DNA from: Paenalicyclobacillus mengziensis
GTDB lineage: Bacteria > Bacillota > Bacilli > Alicyclobacillales > Alicyclobacillaceae
Assembly (NCBI RefSeq): GCF_017298635.1
Contig: NZ_CP071182.1
Span: 4,626,001-4,690,000 of the forward strand
DNA length: 64,000 nt
Direction: 5' to 3'
Position 1 is the first letter of the stretch. Each line of letters opens with the position of its first letter. This document shows positions 26,817 through 35,369 of the stretch, piece by piece. Under the pieces are notes generated by a model. That model was not told the DNA's origin and made no database searches. It saw only the letters and a program-made list of their open reading frames with translations. The position numbers were made by a program, and so were the translations under genes.

Positions 26817-27977
26817 CTATTCGTATAGCTCTATATCGCGGATGTCAGCATTGAACGTTTTCAGTTCGTCCCGTGACTCTTCAAGATAGTCCAATGCTCG
26901 TCCTTCCTGAACATAGGCGCGTAAGCGGTTGTTGCCTGCCAATAGATCGATAAACGGCTTGCCAGGTCTGTCCAAGCCGAGAAACTCGAAATCGTTTTGG
27001 TATAGTGTCGCAACACCTTGAAGCAGCGTGATACCTGTACGAACAGAGTTCAGAGCCAATGCATCCGTAACATGCAGGGCAACGCCTTCACACAATTCAC
27101 CTGTGTACTGCGAGTACGTAGGGACAAAGTAAATCGGCCGCCCAACTACGCCTGGTAGACCCTGTTGATTGAACCAATTCGTTAATTCATGGGCTTTGAC
27201 GAACGGTGCTCCGATATACTCGAAGGGATGCGTCGTGCCTCGTCCGAGACTCACATTTACACCTTCAAACAAGCAGGTGCCCGGGTAAAGGAGGCACATA
27301 TGAAGACTTGTCGTGTTCGGTGAAGAGGGAACAAACGGTATTTCCGTGTCGGAAAGGAGCATGTGGCGGCTCCATCCTGTCATCTTCACAACCTTAAGGT
27401 CACACGGTTTACGAAGTCTTGCATTGATAAACAGTGCCAGTTCTCCCATTGTCAAACCATGCCTGTTTGGGATTTTGTGCATGCCAACAAAGGACTGATA
27501 GTCCATGTCCAGAATGTTACCCTCGCGTGTGACGCCATCGATGGGATTGGGCCTATCTGGTACCACACACGGCAACCCCGCCTCGGCACAGGCTTCCATG
27601 CAATAGGCTAACGTGTTCATGTTGGTATAGTAACGTGACCCGATGTCGTGAAGGTCGACAACGAGGACATCGAGATCGGCAAGCATTTCCTGGGTTGGTT
27701 TTTTATTCGGCCCATATAAGGAATACGCGGGCAACCCCGTCTCTTCGTCAAGGCTGAAGTCGACGTGTTCGCCTTCCTTTGCACTATTTTTCACGCCGTG
27801 CTCTGGACCGAATAATTTGGTCAATTTCCAAGTTTCGGATTCCGCCAGGCGTTGAATCACCGGCTTCAGCCTTGCATCCGTAACTGTATAGTTCGATACC
27901 AGTCCAACGCTCTTACCGCGTATCAAGTGAGCCTCGTTTGTAAGTAGTTCCTCAATACCCAGACGAATCATATTCAT
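26817..27977 (-). CDS. namZ: Exo-beta-N-acetylmuramidase NamZ family (DUF1343)
   Basis: 386 residues. Diagnostic segments are GLVSNYTV, LTKLFGPEHGVKNSAKEGE, PAYSLYGPNKKPT, LVVDLHDIGSRYYT, PDRPNPIDG, NRHGLTMGELALFIN and FVPSSPNTTSLHMCLLYPGTCLFEGVNVSLGRGTTHPFE, all typical of YbbC/NamZ. NamZ releases MurNAc from non-reducing ends of peptidoglycan fragments. I chose ATG 27977 because AAGGGTGG lies just upstream; ATG 28007 has none. No signal peptide is visible, so it may act inside or leave by another route. First gene of the recycling operon. Confidence 0.93.
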   Translation of the reverse strand: MNMIRLGIEELLTNEAHLIRGKSVGLVSNYTVTDARLKPVIQRLAESETWKLTKLFGPEHGVKNSAKEGEHVDFSLDEETGLPAYSLYGPNKKPTQEMLADLDVLVVDLHDIGSRYYTNMNTLAYCMEACAEAGLPCVVPDRPNPIDGVTREGNILDMDYQSFVGMHKIPNRHGLTMGELALFINARLRKPCDLKVVKMTGWSRHMLLSDTEIPFVPSSPNTTSLHMCLLYPGTCLFEGVNVSLGRGTTHPFEYIGAPFVKAHELTNWFNQQGLPGVVGRPIYFVPTYSQYTGELCEGVALHVTDALALNSVRTGITLLQGVATLYQNDFEFLGLDRPGKPFIDLLAGNNRLRAYVQEGRALDYLEESRDELKTFNADIRDIELYE

Positions 27978-28315
27978 TGCCACCCTTCGCGATGTTGCCG
28001 TTTTCATATCGCCGTATCATCAACTTCACGCTAAGGCTGTATCATTAACTTCATGCTAAGTCAGGGTCGATGAGGCGTCAATATATTATTTCAACACCAT
28101 ATCGTAAGTACCGAAATTTTATTCTGAATGTGATACACTGATCTTGTGCTTACCGTCGTCAGACAGTTAGGAAAGGCTATACCGAAAATTCAGCAACATA
28201 TGCTTTGGTTCTATTGACTGCGTGGTATAATTCATATCCGATGAGTTCTAGATTTGAATGCGCTTACTCATAAAGTAGAAGATGGACACAATCCATCGGG
28301 GAAGAGGTGACAGCG
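27978..28315. promoter_or_regulatory. Divergent namZ / regulator intergenic region
   Basis: A 338-bp divergent promoter region. It holds two 22-bp imperfect direct repeats starting GTATCAT(C/T)AACTTCA at 28014-28035 and 28039-28060 (2 mismatches, 25-bp period), only 36-83 bp upstream of the namZ start. They are likely operator sites for the adjacent RpiR-type regulator (inference). Confidence 0.55.
28014..28060. repeat. 22-bp direct repeat pair upstream of namZ
   Basis: Both copies end in GCTAAG; the mismatches are C/T at two positions. The repeats are head-to-tail rather than palindromic. Confidence 0.8.
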
Positions 28316-29173
28316 ATGCTGTACATGCCGGGTGGCGGATTAGTCAGACTGGAAGAATCTCTTGATGACTTGCCAGAGTCAGAAGCCAAGATTGCGAGAT
28401 ACATTCTTGACCATCCAGCTGAATTTGTGAACATGACTGTCCAGGACCTCTCGCAGGAGAGCAATGGTAGTCCCGCAGCGGTCGTACGATTGTGGAAGTC
28501 ACTAGGCTTTGATGGTTACCACGATTTCAAGTTGCGGGTCGCAAGCGATTTGCAGTCGAAGTCACTCACCAAGTATGTCGAACTGTCGAGTGGGAGTTCC
28601 TTTGGCAGTATTCTGCACTCGGTAGAAGACAGCAATATTCACTCTATCCAGAACACACTAAGGCTACTCCGTGAACCGGATGTCGAGGCCACGGTTCGAG
28701 CTCTGCACGACGCAAAGCGAACTGTAACCATGGGCGTCGGCGCCTCTGGCGTCGTCGCAGATGACATTCAGCAGAAGTTGATGCGTATCGGCCTTCCCGT
28801 CAACACGGCTCATGACTTTCACCAAGGTGCTATGTTGGCAGCACAACTTCGTGAGGGAGACGTCTTTCTTGCGGTTTCCTATTCAGGTACCACGTCAGAT
28901 GTTTTTGAAGTGGCAGAGATCGCCAAAAACAATGGCGCGATTGTCATTGCGCTGACCCGATTTGGAGACACGCCGCTGAGTAGAATGGCAGATATCTGCC
29001 TCTACATCAGTGCCGTTGAACCCAAGATGCGTGTGGCTGCAACCGCTTCCCGTATCTCAGCCCTCGTAATTGTAGACACCGTGTTCATTTACTTGGCCAA
29101 TCAGGATAAAGACAAGGTATACAATGCGCTCGAGGCGACGCGCCAGGTTATTGGTAAGCATAAAATCGACTGA
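28316..29173 (+). CDS. RpiR/MurR family transcriptional regulator
   Basis: 285 residues. An N-terminal helix-turn-helix (LPESEAKIARYILDHPAEFVNMTVQDLSQESNGSPAAVVRLWKSLGFDGYHDFKLRVASDL) is followed by a SIS sugar-phosphate domain with VTMGVGASGVVADDIQQKLMRIG, VFLAVSYSGTTSDVFEVAEIAKNNGA and IALTRFGDTPLSRMAD. ATG 28316 has AGAGGTG 6 nt upstream; the GTG at 28307 is part of that SD. It is divergent from namZ, so it probably senses MurNAc-6-P or GlcNAc-6-P and controls the recycling operon. Confidence 0.92.
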   Translation: MLYMPGGGLVRLEESLDDLPESEAKIARYILDHPAEFVNMTVQDLSQESNGSPAAVVRLWKSLGFDGYHDFKLRVASDLQSKSLTKYVELSSGSSFGSILHSVEDSNIHSIQNTLRLLREPDVEATVRALHDAKRTVTMGVGASGVVADDIQQKLMRIGLPVNTAHDFHQGAMLAAQLREGDVFLAVSYSGTTSDVFEVAEIAKNNGAIVIALTRFGDTPLSRMADICLYISAVEPKMRVAATASRISALVIVDTVFIYLANQDKDKVYNALEATRQVIGKHKID

Positions 29174-29221
29174 TTTCATCGTGCGACGAAATCACAGTTT
29201 GGCTTATGCATTCCACCTAAG

Positions 29222-29255
29222 AGGTATGGAGGGACGTTTCGGCTCCATACCTTTT
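29222..29255 (+). terminator. Terminator of the regulator gene
   Basis: A perfect 10-bp stem AGGTATGGAG / CTCCATACCT with an 11-nt loop and TTT directly after, 49 bp past the stop. A second imperfect hairpin (GATTTCATCG / CGACGAAATC) lies just upstream. Confidence 0.8.
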
Positions 29256-29457
29256 CTATGGGGTGGCGTTTGACATCGGTTTGTGTGAAACCCTCCGCTT
29301 AACCTGCTGAATGCCTGTCTTCGCAATAAGAAGCTGTGGAAGCGTCATTAAGGCTCAACCCGCCATTGCCAGCAAGGAATCACGCGCCGCCAACTCGTTA
29401 TGCGGTAGCCTCCTATGACTGAACACCATGCACGCTACCTGCACATTGCCGTCCCCG

Positions 29458-30777
29458 TTACCTGGAAGTGTTAGACACTCGACTGTTCGAAACGGAGTTC
29501 ACGCTCTCCCTTCTTAACATCGCCAGCAATATTGTCATCCCGGAGACGCCAAGTGCACAGACCACCGCAGCAAACGCATACAGCACGTAAGGTCCATAGG
29601 CCTCTAGTACGAGTCCCCCGCTCATACTACCGACTATCGCCGCAAGCCCCGTGTTTACAGCACTGTACACAGTTTGGGCCGTTGCGCGATTGGTCTCGTC
29701 ACTCACGCGACTTGCTACGGAAATCCCCGCTGCCAACGCAATGCCAAAGGACAGTCCATGCAGTGCCTGCAGGCACACAAGCACCCATGTCGGCGGTCCA
29801 AACATCAGCACCAGCCACCGAAGTAAAAACACACCACTTGCTACGAGCAGCATCCGTTCGGCACCAAACCTCGTAATCAGCCGACCAGAGACGAAGAACA
29901 GTGGAAGTTCGCTCAAACCGCCGACGCTGTAGATGACTCCCAATACCCCAAGCGGCCGGTTTAAGGCGTGATAATAAAGCGTAAAGAAGTTACTGTTGAG
30001 GGTCTGGCTGATGGACACAAACATCGTGAGCAGCAAGAGCCATACAAATACCCGATTCTTCATCAGTGTGCGAAGGCCCGTCAAAGCCGATGCTGGCTTT
30101 GACACCACTGACGTTCCTTTCGGCGCAGGTATTGGCGGGTAAGAGATCAACGCTATGAAACTGAGGGCGGCCAGGACGGCATACAGAGGGACCATTGAAT
30201 TCACATTTCCTGAACGGTACATCTGCCCTGCTACACTGACCATAATTGCGTACCCGAGTGACCCAAACATGCGGACCTTTCCGTAATTGCGGACTCCTGC
30301 GTTTTGTACGGTCAAACTATCCATAACGGGTATCATCCCGGTCTGAAACACGGCCAAGACGGCCACCATGAATAGAAATGCCGTGAATCCGCGAAGGTAT
30401 GGAAACGTGAGCAAGATGAGTGGAGCAGCCCCTAATCCAATAAACACTGTCATCCTTTGCAAGTGAAGCCAATCGTTCAGGATGCCCCAGAGCGGTTGCA
30501 CGAGTAAACCGACAAATGGCATGACAGCGAGGACGATGCCTACCTGACTACTACTTAAACCACGCGTCGCAAGATACAAATTGAAGTATGGGGAGAACGC
30601 CGCGACGGTCGTAAAATACATGAGGTAATACAAACTCATACGCACATATCGAGTCGGTGTAAGCCCGTACAAAGGTTCGGTGCTGGGAGTTCCCGTTGTC
30701 GGTGTCAGTTCAATTCCCGCCTCTCTGCCGCAGTTGCCATGCCGAAACACCCTAGGTTCCTTACTGAAATTTCCCAT
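29458..30777 (-). CDS. MFS transporter (LacY/MFS_1-like)
   Basis: A 439-residue, 12-helix permease. The pattern LYYLMYFTTVAAFSPYFNLYLATRGLSSSQVGIVLAVMPFVGLLVQPLWGILNDWLH matches the MFS_1-like branch that includes LacY- and phenylpropionate-type symporters. About 45 hydrophilic residues (TPTTGTPSTEP) precede TM1; the start ATG 30777 has GAGGTGG but a later start cannot be excluded. It converges on the MurR-type gene. An amino-sugar or muropeptide substrate is a context guess only. Confidence 0.85.
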   Translation of the reverse strand: MGNFSKEPRVFRHGNCGREAGIELTPTTGTPSTEPLYGLTPTRYVRMSLYYLMYFTTVAAFSPYFNLYLATRGLSSSQVGIVLAVMPFVGLLVQPLWGILNDWLHLQRMTVFIGLGAAPLILLTFPYLRGFTAFLFMVAVLAVFQTGMIPVMDSLTVQNAGVRNYGKVRMFGSLGYAIMVSVAGQMYRSGNVNSMVPLYAVLAALSFIALISYPPIPAPKGTSVVSKPASALTGLRTLMKNRVFVWLLLLTMFVSISQTLNSNFFTLYYHALNRPLGVLGVIYSVGGLSELPLFFVSGRLITRFGAERMLLVASGVFLLRWLVLMFGPPTWVLVCLQALHGLSFGIALAAGISVASRVSDETNRATAQTVYSAVNTGLAAIVGSMSGGLVLEAYGPYVLYAFAAVVCALGVSGMTILLAMLRRESVNSVSNSRVSNTSR

Positions 30778-30904
30778 CTACCACCTCATGCCACCTGCGC
30801 TCCATCGTCGTTTGTCATTTCCTCGCAAAGGCCGGTAAATCCATTCGCAAGCTAGACAATCCCTAGTCTGCAGCGCTACGATGACGATTAGGGAGGGATG
30901 TGCG

Positions 30905-31879
30905 TTGAAACCGTTTCCGTTAAGACAGCGCGATTTGCCGGTCAGCCGACTTGTGCTCGGATGCATGGGGCTTGGCGGGGATTGGAACGAATCTCCGATT
31001 GAACAAGCACATGTCAAACAGGCTCACGAGGTTGTCGAGGCAGCACTTGAGACCGGAATAAACATGTTCGATCACGCTGACATTTACCGCCGTGGCAAGG
31101 CTGAACAGGTTTTCGGCCAAGTACTGAGAGAACGCCCAGAGTTGCGCGGTAAAATCTTCATTCAATCAAAATGTGGGATTCGCTTTCCAGAGCAAAATGG
31201 GATCCCCGGCCGCTATGACTTCTCGGATCGACATATCCTAGACAGCGTGGACGGGATTCTCGCGCGACTCGGTGTAGAATATTTGGACTTTCTACTCCTG
31301 CACCGTCCCGACCCTCTGATGGATCCTGAAGAAGTTGCCCGCGCAGTATCGCAACTGCACACGACAGGAAAGGTACGTTATTTTGGTGTTTCTAACATGA
31401 ATGCCGGACAGATTGAACTTCTACAAGCGTACTCCGATCATCCGTTTATTATCAACCAGTTGGAAATGAGCCTGCTAAAACACGGGTTTATCAACACAGG
31501 GGTGCACGTCAACCAAGAAGCTGCAAGAGCAAATGTGTTTCCCGACGGCACCCTGGAATACATGCAATTACAAAATATTCAGGTCCAGGCATGGTCACCT
31601 CTCGCACTTGGGTATCTGAGCGGCCGCTCTCTAGAAGGACAAAGTGAAACCGTTCAAACCACAGCGAAGCTTGTGGCAGAGATGGCTGAGCAAAAGAACG
31701 CGACAGCAGAAGCCATCATTTTGGCCTGGTTAATGAAACACCCTGTTGGTATTCAGCCTATTATCGGCACGACGAATAAGCAGCGGATTTACGCGTGTAA
31801 AGATGCCGAAAAAATCTCACTGTCTCGGGAAGAATGGTACCAGCTTTACGTGACGGCAAGAGGGACCCCTCTGCCTTAG
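30905..31879 (+). CDS. Aldo/keto reductase (YdhF-like)
   Basis: 324 residues. The AKR barrel has the catalytic Asp/Tyr in NMFDHADIYRRGKAE, Lys in FIQSKCGI, His in FLLLHRPDPLMD, and NADPH loop motifs RYFGVSNM and IQPIIGTTNKQRI. The closest style is the YdhF oxidoreductase group. TTG 30905 has GGGAGGG 7 nt upstream, better than ATG 30881. It is divergent from the MFS gene with about 127 bp between them. Substrate unknown. Confidence 0.92.
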   Translation: MKPFPLRQRDLPVSRLVLGCMGLGGDWNESPIEQAHVKQAHEVVEAALETGINMFDHADIYRRGKAEQVFGQVLRERPELRGKIFIQSKCGIRFPEQNGIPGRYDFSDRHILDSVDGILARLGVEYLDFLLLHRPDPLMDPEEVARAVSQLHTTGKVRYFGVSNMNAGQIELLQAYSDHPFIINQLEMSLLKHGFINTGVHVNQEAARANVFPDGTLEYMQLQNIQVQAWSPLALGYLSGRSLEGQSETVQTTAKLVAEMAEQKNATAEAIILAWLMKHPVGIQPIIGTTNKQRIYACKDAEKISLSREEWYQLYVTARGTPLP

Positions 31880-31898
31880 GTTCTCACCCTATCGCATC

Positions 31899-31930
31899 GG
31901 CCCTTGACCTCATCTGCGGGTTCAAGGGCC
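31899..31930. terminator. Weak hairpin after aldo/keto reductase gene
   Basis: A 9-bp stem GGCCCTTGA / TCAAGGGCC, 14-nt loop, no T tract. Confidence 0.35.
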
Positions 31931-32123
31931 GCATCATGCATCGTACAATTCCACTCGTGACCCCAACAGACGACGAACGACTATCGAACAGTTGTAAAGG
32001 AATTCGTTTGGCAGTTTGGTACAGAGATTTCCATCCTCGCCATACCTGTGGTAAAACCATGTGCCAGCGTTAAAAAAAAGATTAAATACCGATTAAATCA
32101 TGCCGCGAATGCGATGAATTTTC

Positions 32124-32294
32124 GTGTGTGGTATCTGCAGAACGGAGGATCTGTACTATACTACTGTAGGCAGACTATTAATTATTGCCGATGCCGTTAT
32201 GATAGTCTTAGGCATTGCACTCGTCGCAGCAGTGCACCTACCGAAATATGGTCTAACCCACCCTGACCTAAAACTTCGCATTCCGGAAGCTTAG
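32124..32294 (+). CDS. Candidate small one-helix membrane protein
   Basis: An open frame of at most 59 codons ending at TAG 32292. The C-terminal part reads LLIIADAVMIVLGIALVAAVHLPKYGLTHPDL and then KLRIPEA, a clear membrane helix and a short tail. Its stop overlaps the SD of the phosphodiester glycosidase gene, as in an operon. The start is unclear: GTG 32124 lacks an SD, and the GGAGG at 32144-32148 has no standard start codon at proper spacing. It could also be a degraded gene. Confidence 0.4.
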   Translation: MCGICRTEDLYYTTVGRLLIIADAVMIVLGIALVAAVHLPKYGLTHPDLKLRIPEA

Positions 32295-32306
32295 GAGGAG
32301 TTCCAT

Positions 32307-33257
32307 CTGAGACTTGTGAAGCGTACCATCTTGTTTCTGATATACGTCTACATTTCCTGTTCGATTTTAATCTTTCACGGCCCGTTCCAAGCTTTTCGTC
32401 ATTACTTTATCGACATTTTTACGACATCGATGCATGGGTATCTGCTGCGTCCACTTTCCATGTATACACTTTCTGAAGCTGAAATTCGCAAGGATACTCC
32501 GAATCTCATTAACGTGACGAAAGCCTCAAGCAGTAAACAAGTCAAAGCAAATTACACCAATGTTAATTCTAGCCAAATCACACTTGAGACCTACAAGGCC
32601 CCGATGTTTACTGCAGACGTAATGCTCGTTCGTGACCCGAAACGGGTGCAAGTCGCCGTCACGAAGTACAACGGTAACGTTGGCCAAACGGTATCCGACA
32701 TGGTGACAGAGAACCACGCCATCGCAGGAATTAACGCCGGTGCTTTTCGTGACACTGGCTGGCAGGGAACTGGCGGTCTGCCTCAAGGCATCACCATTGT
32801 CAACGGAAAAGTCGTCACTGGTCTACCATCAGGCAATGAGCCTGTCATTGCCCTGACAGCAAAGGGTGCCTTAATCGTAGGCCCATATACGCTTACTCAG
32901 TTGAAACAGATGCACGTAACTCAGGCCGTTACTTTTGGCCCTGTCCTCGTTCAAAACGGGAAGGACATGGTTCAGGGCAACGGCGGTTGGGGTTATGCAC
33001 CGCGGACGGCCATTGGGCAAACTGCGAACGGCACGATTATTCTGGTAGTGACAGATGGGCGCTACATTCACGGTCCCAACAATCTCGGTGCATCCATTCA
33101 GGACATGGCCCAACTGATGCTGCATTACGGTGCTGTCGTCGCAGCCAATCTCGATGGCGGGTCATCTACGACCATGTTCTACCATGGTAAACTCGTGAAC
33201 CAACCGAGTGATGTGTTGGGCGAACGCGAAGTCGCGACCTCAGTCATCGTGAAGTGA
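32307..33257 (+). CDS. Phosphodiester glycosidase family protein (NAGPA domain)
   Basis: 316 residues. An N-terminal membrane anchor (TILFLIYVYISCSILIFHG) is followed by an extracellular NAGPA domain with AGINAGAFRDTGWQGTGGLPQGI, PRTAIGQTANGTIILVVTDGR and the catalytic-type ANLDGGSSTTMFYHGKLVNQPSD. The family removes GlcNAc-like groups from phosphodiesters and occurs with exopolysaccharide genes. The strong AGGAGGAG at 32293-32300 has ideal spacing to CTG 32307, in frame (CTG AGA CTT GTG AAG). GTG 32316 would be 15 nt away. CTG initiation is therefore proposed. Confidence 0.88.
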   Translation: MRLVKRTILFLIYVYISCSILIFHGPFQAFRHYFIDIFTTSMHGYLLRPLSMYTLSEAEIRKDTPNLINVTKASSSKQVKANYTNVNSSQITLETYKAPMFTADVMLVRDPKRVQVAVTKYNGNVGQTVSDMVTENHAIAGINAGAFRDTGWQGTGGLPQGITIVNGKVVTGLPSGNEPVIALTAKGALIVGPYTLTQLKQMHVTQAVTFGPVLVQNGKDMVQGNGGWGYAPRTAIGQTANGTIILVVTDGRYIHGPNNLGASIQDMAQLMLHYGAVVAANLDGGSSTTMFYHGKLVNQPSDVLGEREVATSVIVK

Positions 33258-33343
33258 AACGGATGAGGCAATCATCTGGGCCAATTTACGCTTATCGCTA
33301 AGTGTGTCCCAAATCGACTCGTCGTAAAGCGAAGGAGTACAAC

Positions 33344-34483
33344 ATGAAACGACTGGTAAAGAACTTGATATATCTAGGCGTAATCACGGCTGTTGAGGTG
33401 GGCTTGTTTGCTCATTACAACCAGTTGCTGTCCATCGCAAAGACCACTACTGTCGCTGTGACCGCGCCCCCGGTGCAACAGGAAAAACCTAACACGCTTG
33501 CGAATATTAACCCATTGCAGCCAAATTTGGTGGCCGTCTCCAACGATGGACAACGTCTTGCGTATGTAACACAGAGCAACAAACTCCTGGCCATCGACGT
33601 ATCAACGGGCAAAACACTGTACAGCCTGCAGTTACAAATGAAGCCGGTATATCTCAGTTGGATTCGAAATGGCAGCTTGTTTATTGGAACCGAAGTTCCG
33701 GATGGCAACCTTCAGGACTTGCGTTTGTCGACCATCACATTGTCGACCGGGCAATTGCGGCTGATTCATGTGTTTGTCGGCTACGCGACTGATGCAACTT
33801 TCCGAAATGTGACATTCAGTCCGTACACCAACGACGTGTATATCCTGATTGCGAGTAGCGTTGCCTCTGTGATGTACCATTACGACACAAACGGCAACCT
33901 CACCCACGTCCACCTTGGTGGTCGCTATGTCACGCATGCAGCAGCCACATCAACGAGTGCCATTGTCTACTTTCAAGACTTTGCACTAGGGACACCCAAC
34001 GTGCTGATGCGAGACCACCTCGGCAACGTCATCGTATTGCAGCGAGATGCAGCTCTGCTGCGCGTCATCGGCAACACTCTCTATTACGGGAAACTGGATA
34101 GTCAAGGCAATGTCACACAAGTTGTATCTTATAACGCACCTGCCGATCTCGGTAATCCAGCCGTCAATGGCGCAGCCAACGGTTCTAGTTCGAGTGTCGG
34201 AGGCAGCACCAGCGCGTCGGCGTCTAGCACTTCATCCGGGTCTGCCAGCAGTGGTGGGACAAGTACCGGGACTGTGAGCACAGTAGCCACGTTACCGACA
34301 CCCGTCCCACCGTCCCAGGTGTACGTCACTAACACCCACGATGTGCTTGTTGTAGGTTCAACAGGAATAGAGAACCTGACAACAAAGCAGCATATTCATG
34401 TTCCTTCTGGTGCGCAGTCCGTGGAGCGATCAAACGCTCTCTTGTTCCTTTCACCCAGCGGAGGTGTTCAGTTTTTCACTTAA
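33344..34483 (+). CDS. Membrane-anchored beta-propeller-like protein
   Basis: 379 residues. MKRLVKNLIYLGVITAVEVGLFAHY is an uncleaved anchor. The outside portion has propeller-like blades: LVAVSNDGQRLAYVTQSNKLLAIDVSTGKTLYSL, then RNVTFSPYTNDVYILIASS and others. A serine/glycine-rich linker of about 40 residues (SSSSVGGSTSASASSTSSGSASSGG in pieces) precedes the last blade. ATG 33344 has GAAGGAG at 6-7 nt. It follows the phosphodiester glycosidase by 86 bp and is probably in the same operon. No enzymatic motif; function unknown. Confidence 0.78.
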   Translation: MKRLVKNLIYLGVITAVEVGLFAHYNQLLSIAKTTTVAVTAPPVQQEKPNTLANINPLQPNLVAVSNDGQRLAYVTQSNKLLAIDVSTGKTLYSLQLQMKPVYLSWIRNGSLFIGTEVPDGNLQDLRLSTITLSTGQLRLIHVFVGYATDATFRNVTFSPYTNDVYILIASSVASVMYHYDTNGNLTHVHLGGRYVTHAAATSTSAIVYFQDFALGTPNVLMRDHLGNVIVLQRDAALLRVIGNTLYYGKLDSQGNVTQVVSYNAPADLGNPAVNGAANGSSSSVGGSTSASASSTSSGSASSGGTSTGTVSTVATLPTPVPPSQVYVTNTHDVLVVGSTGIENLTTKQHIHVPSGAQSVERSNALLFLSPSGGVQFFT

Positions 34484-35117
34484 TGGCCTCTGGCGACGGC
34501 GGTTGACAGAAAACTTGGCACAGTCGTGCAGTGGTATGTAAAATCTGGATAGAATCCAGTACATCAGGAGTCTCTAGGCCGTGGTCTGCGTCTATCGCGA
34601 CATGTACCGTCACGCCGGCTGACCCTCGCACCGCAGCCACGTCCTCGGCACCAAATGCAGGGTCTCGGTCACCGACGATGACAAGTGCGCGGTCTGCAGC
34701 CAGGATAGACGGGATGACAGGCTTTAACGGAGTAAGAAAGACATGACGACCTACCGCGAACGAGGCCTTGCTTGCGACTTCTGACTGCACTCGGGTACCG
34801 AGGCTCTTGCCGATGAAGACAAAATCCCTGTACGTCGAGCCAGCAACCACATCCTCAAGCGTATGGAGCGCTTCGTTCACAAGGTTTGCAAGGCCATCGC
34901 TATCAAAGTTGACTCGATTGGCCTGATAGCCGTACTCTACGCCCAGCACATCGCATCCTGCAGAATAGGCCGCTTTTGCCGCATACCACAAAAGCGGCGC
35001 ATCAAGGCTGTATGCTCGGCCGGGAAAGAGAACGACCAGTGTACTCGCCCCACCTTCATGTCTTTCGTAGGGGTATTGTGCAGGGATGTCACCCCAGCCT
35101 GTTTTCACCTTCAGCAT
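34476..35117 (-). CDS. Alpha/beta hydrolase-fold protein
   Basis: 213 residues. STLVVLFPGRAYSLDAPLLWYAAKAAYSAGCDVLGVEYGY is the first half of an alpha/beta hydrolase; FVFIGKSLGTRVQSEV holds the nucleophile elbow GKSLGT (Ser), VIVGDRDPAFG the acid, and DADHGLE the catalytic His. ATG 35117 has GGAGGAG 6 nt upstream. Its 3' end overlaps that of the convergent propeller gene by 8 bp. The substrate cannot be inferred. Confidence 0.85.
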   Translation of the reverse strand: MLKVKTGWGDIPAQYPYERHEGGASTLVVLFPGRAYSLDAPLLWYAAKAAYSAGCDVLGVEYGYQANRVNFDSDGLANLVNEALHTLEDVVAGSTYRDFVFIGKSLGTRVQSEVASKASFAVGRHVFLTPLKPVIPSILAADRALVIVGDRDPAFGAEDVAAVRGSAGVTVHVAIDADHGLETPDVLDSIQILHTTARLCQVFCQPPSPEAIK

Positions 35118-35283
35118 TTCACACTCCTCCTCCAGATTGTTCAAAGCGTAATGTATCAGCAGATGCAGCTTCCCAGCCTATTCCAGCCTAACCAGACGGG
35201 CTTCGTCTTGACTTTTTTCTGCGGATTAAACCGCCGTGAACTCGACTTTGTTCAGCGGAGACAAAAGCTAAGCTGTTTACAAC

Positions 35284-35335
35284 AAAATAGCACACTCCAC
35301 CAAGGACGAATAGATGCGGTGGGTGCGCTATCTTG
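35284..35335 (-). terminator. Terminator of mqo
   Basis: On the minus strand, an imperfect stem ATAGC-CAC-CACC pairing with GGTG-GTG-GCTAT is followed by TTTTGTTG. It begins about 35 bp after the mqo stop. Confidence 0.6.
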
Positions 35336-35369
35336 ACACGTGCGTTTTATCGGCTGTTAGGCAAAAGAA

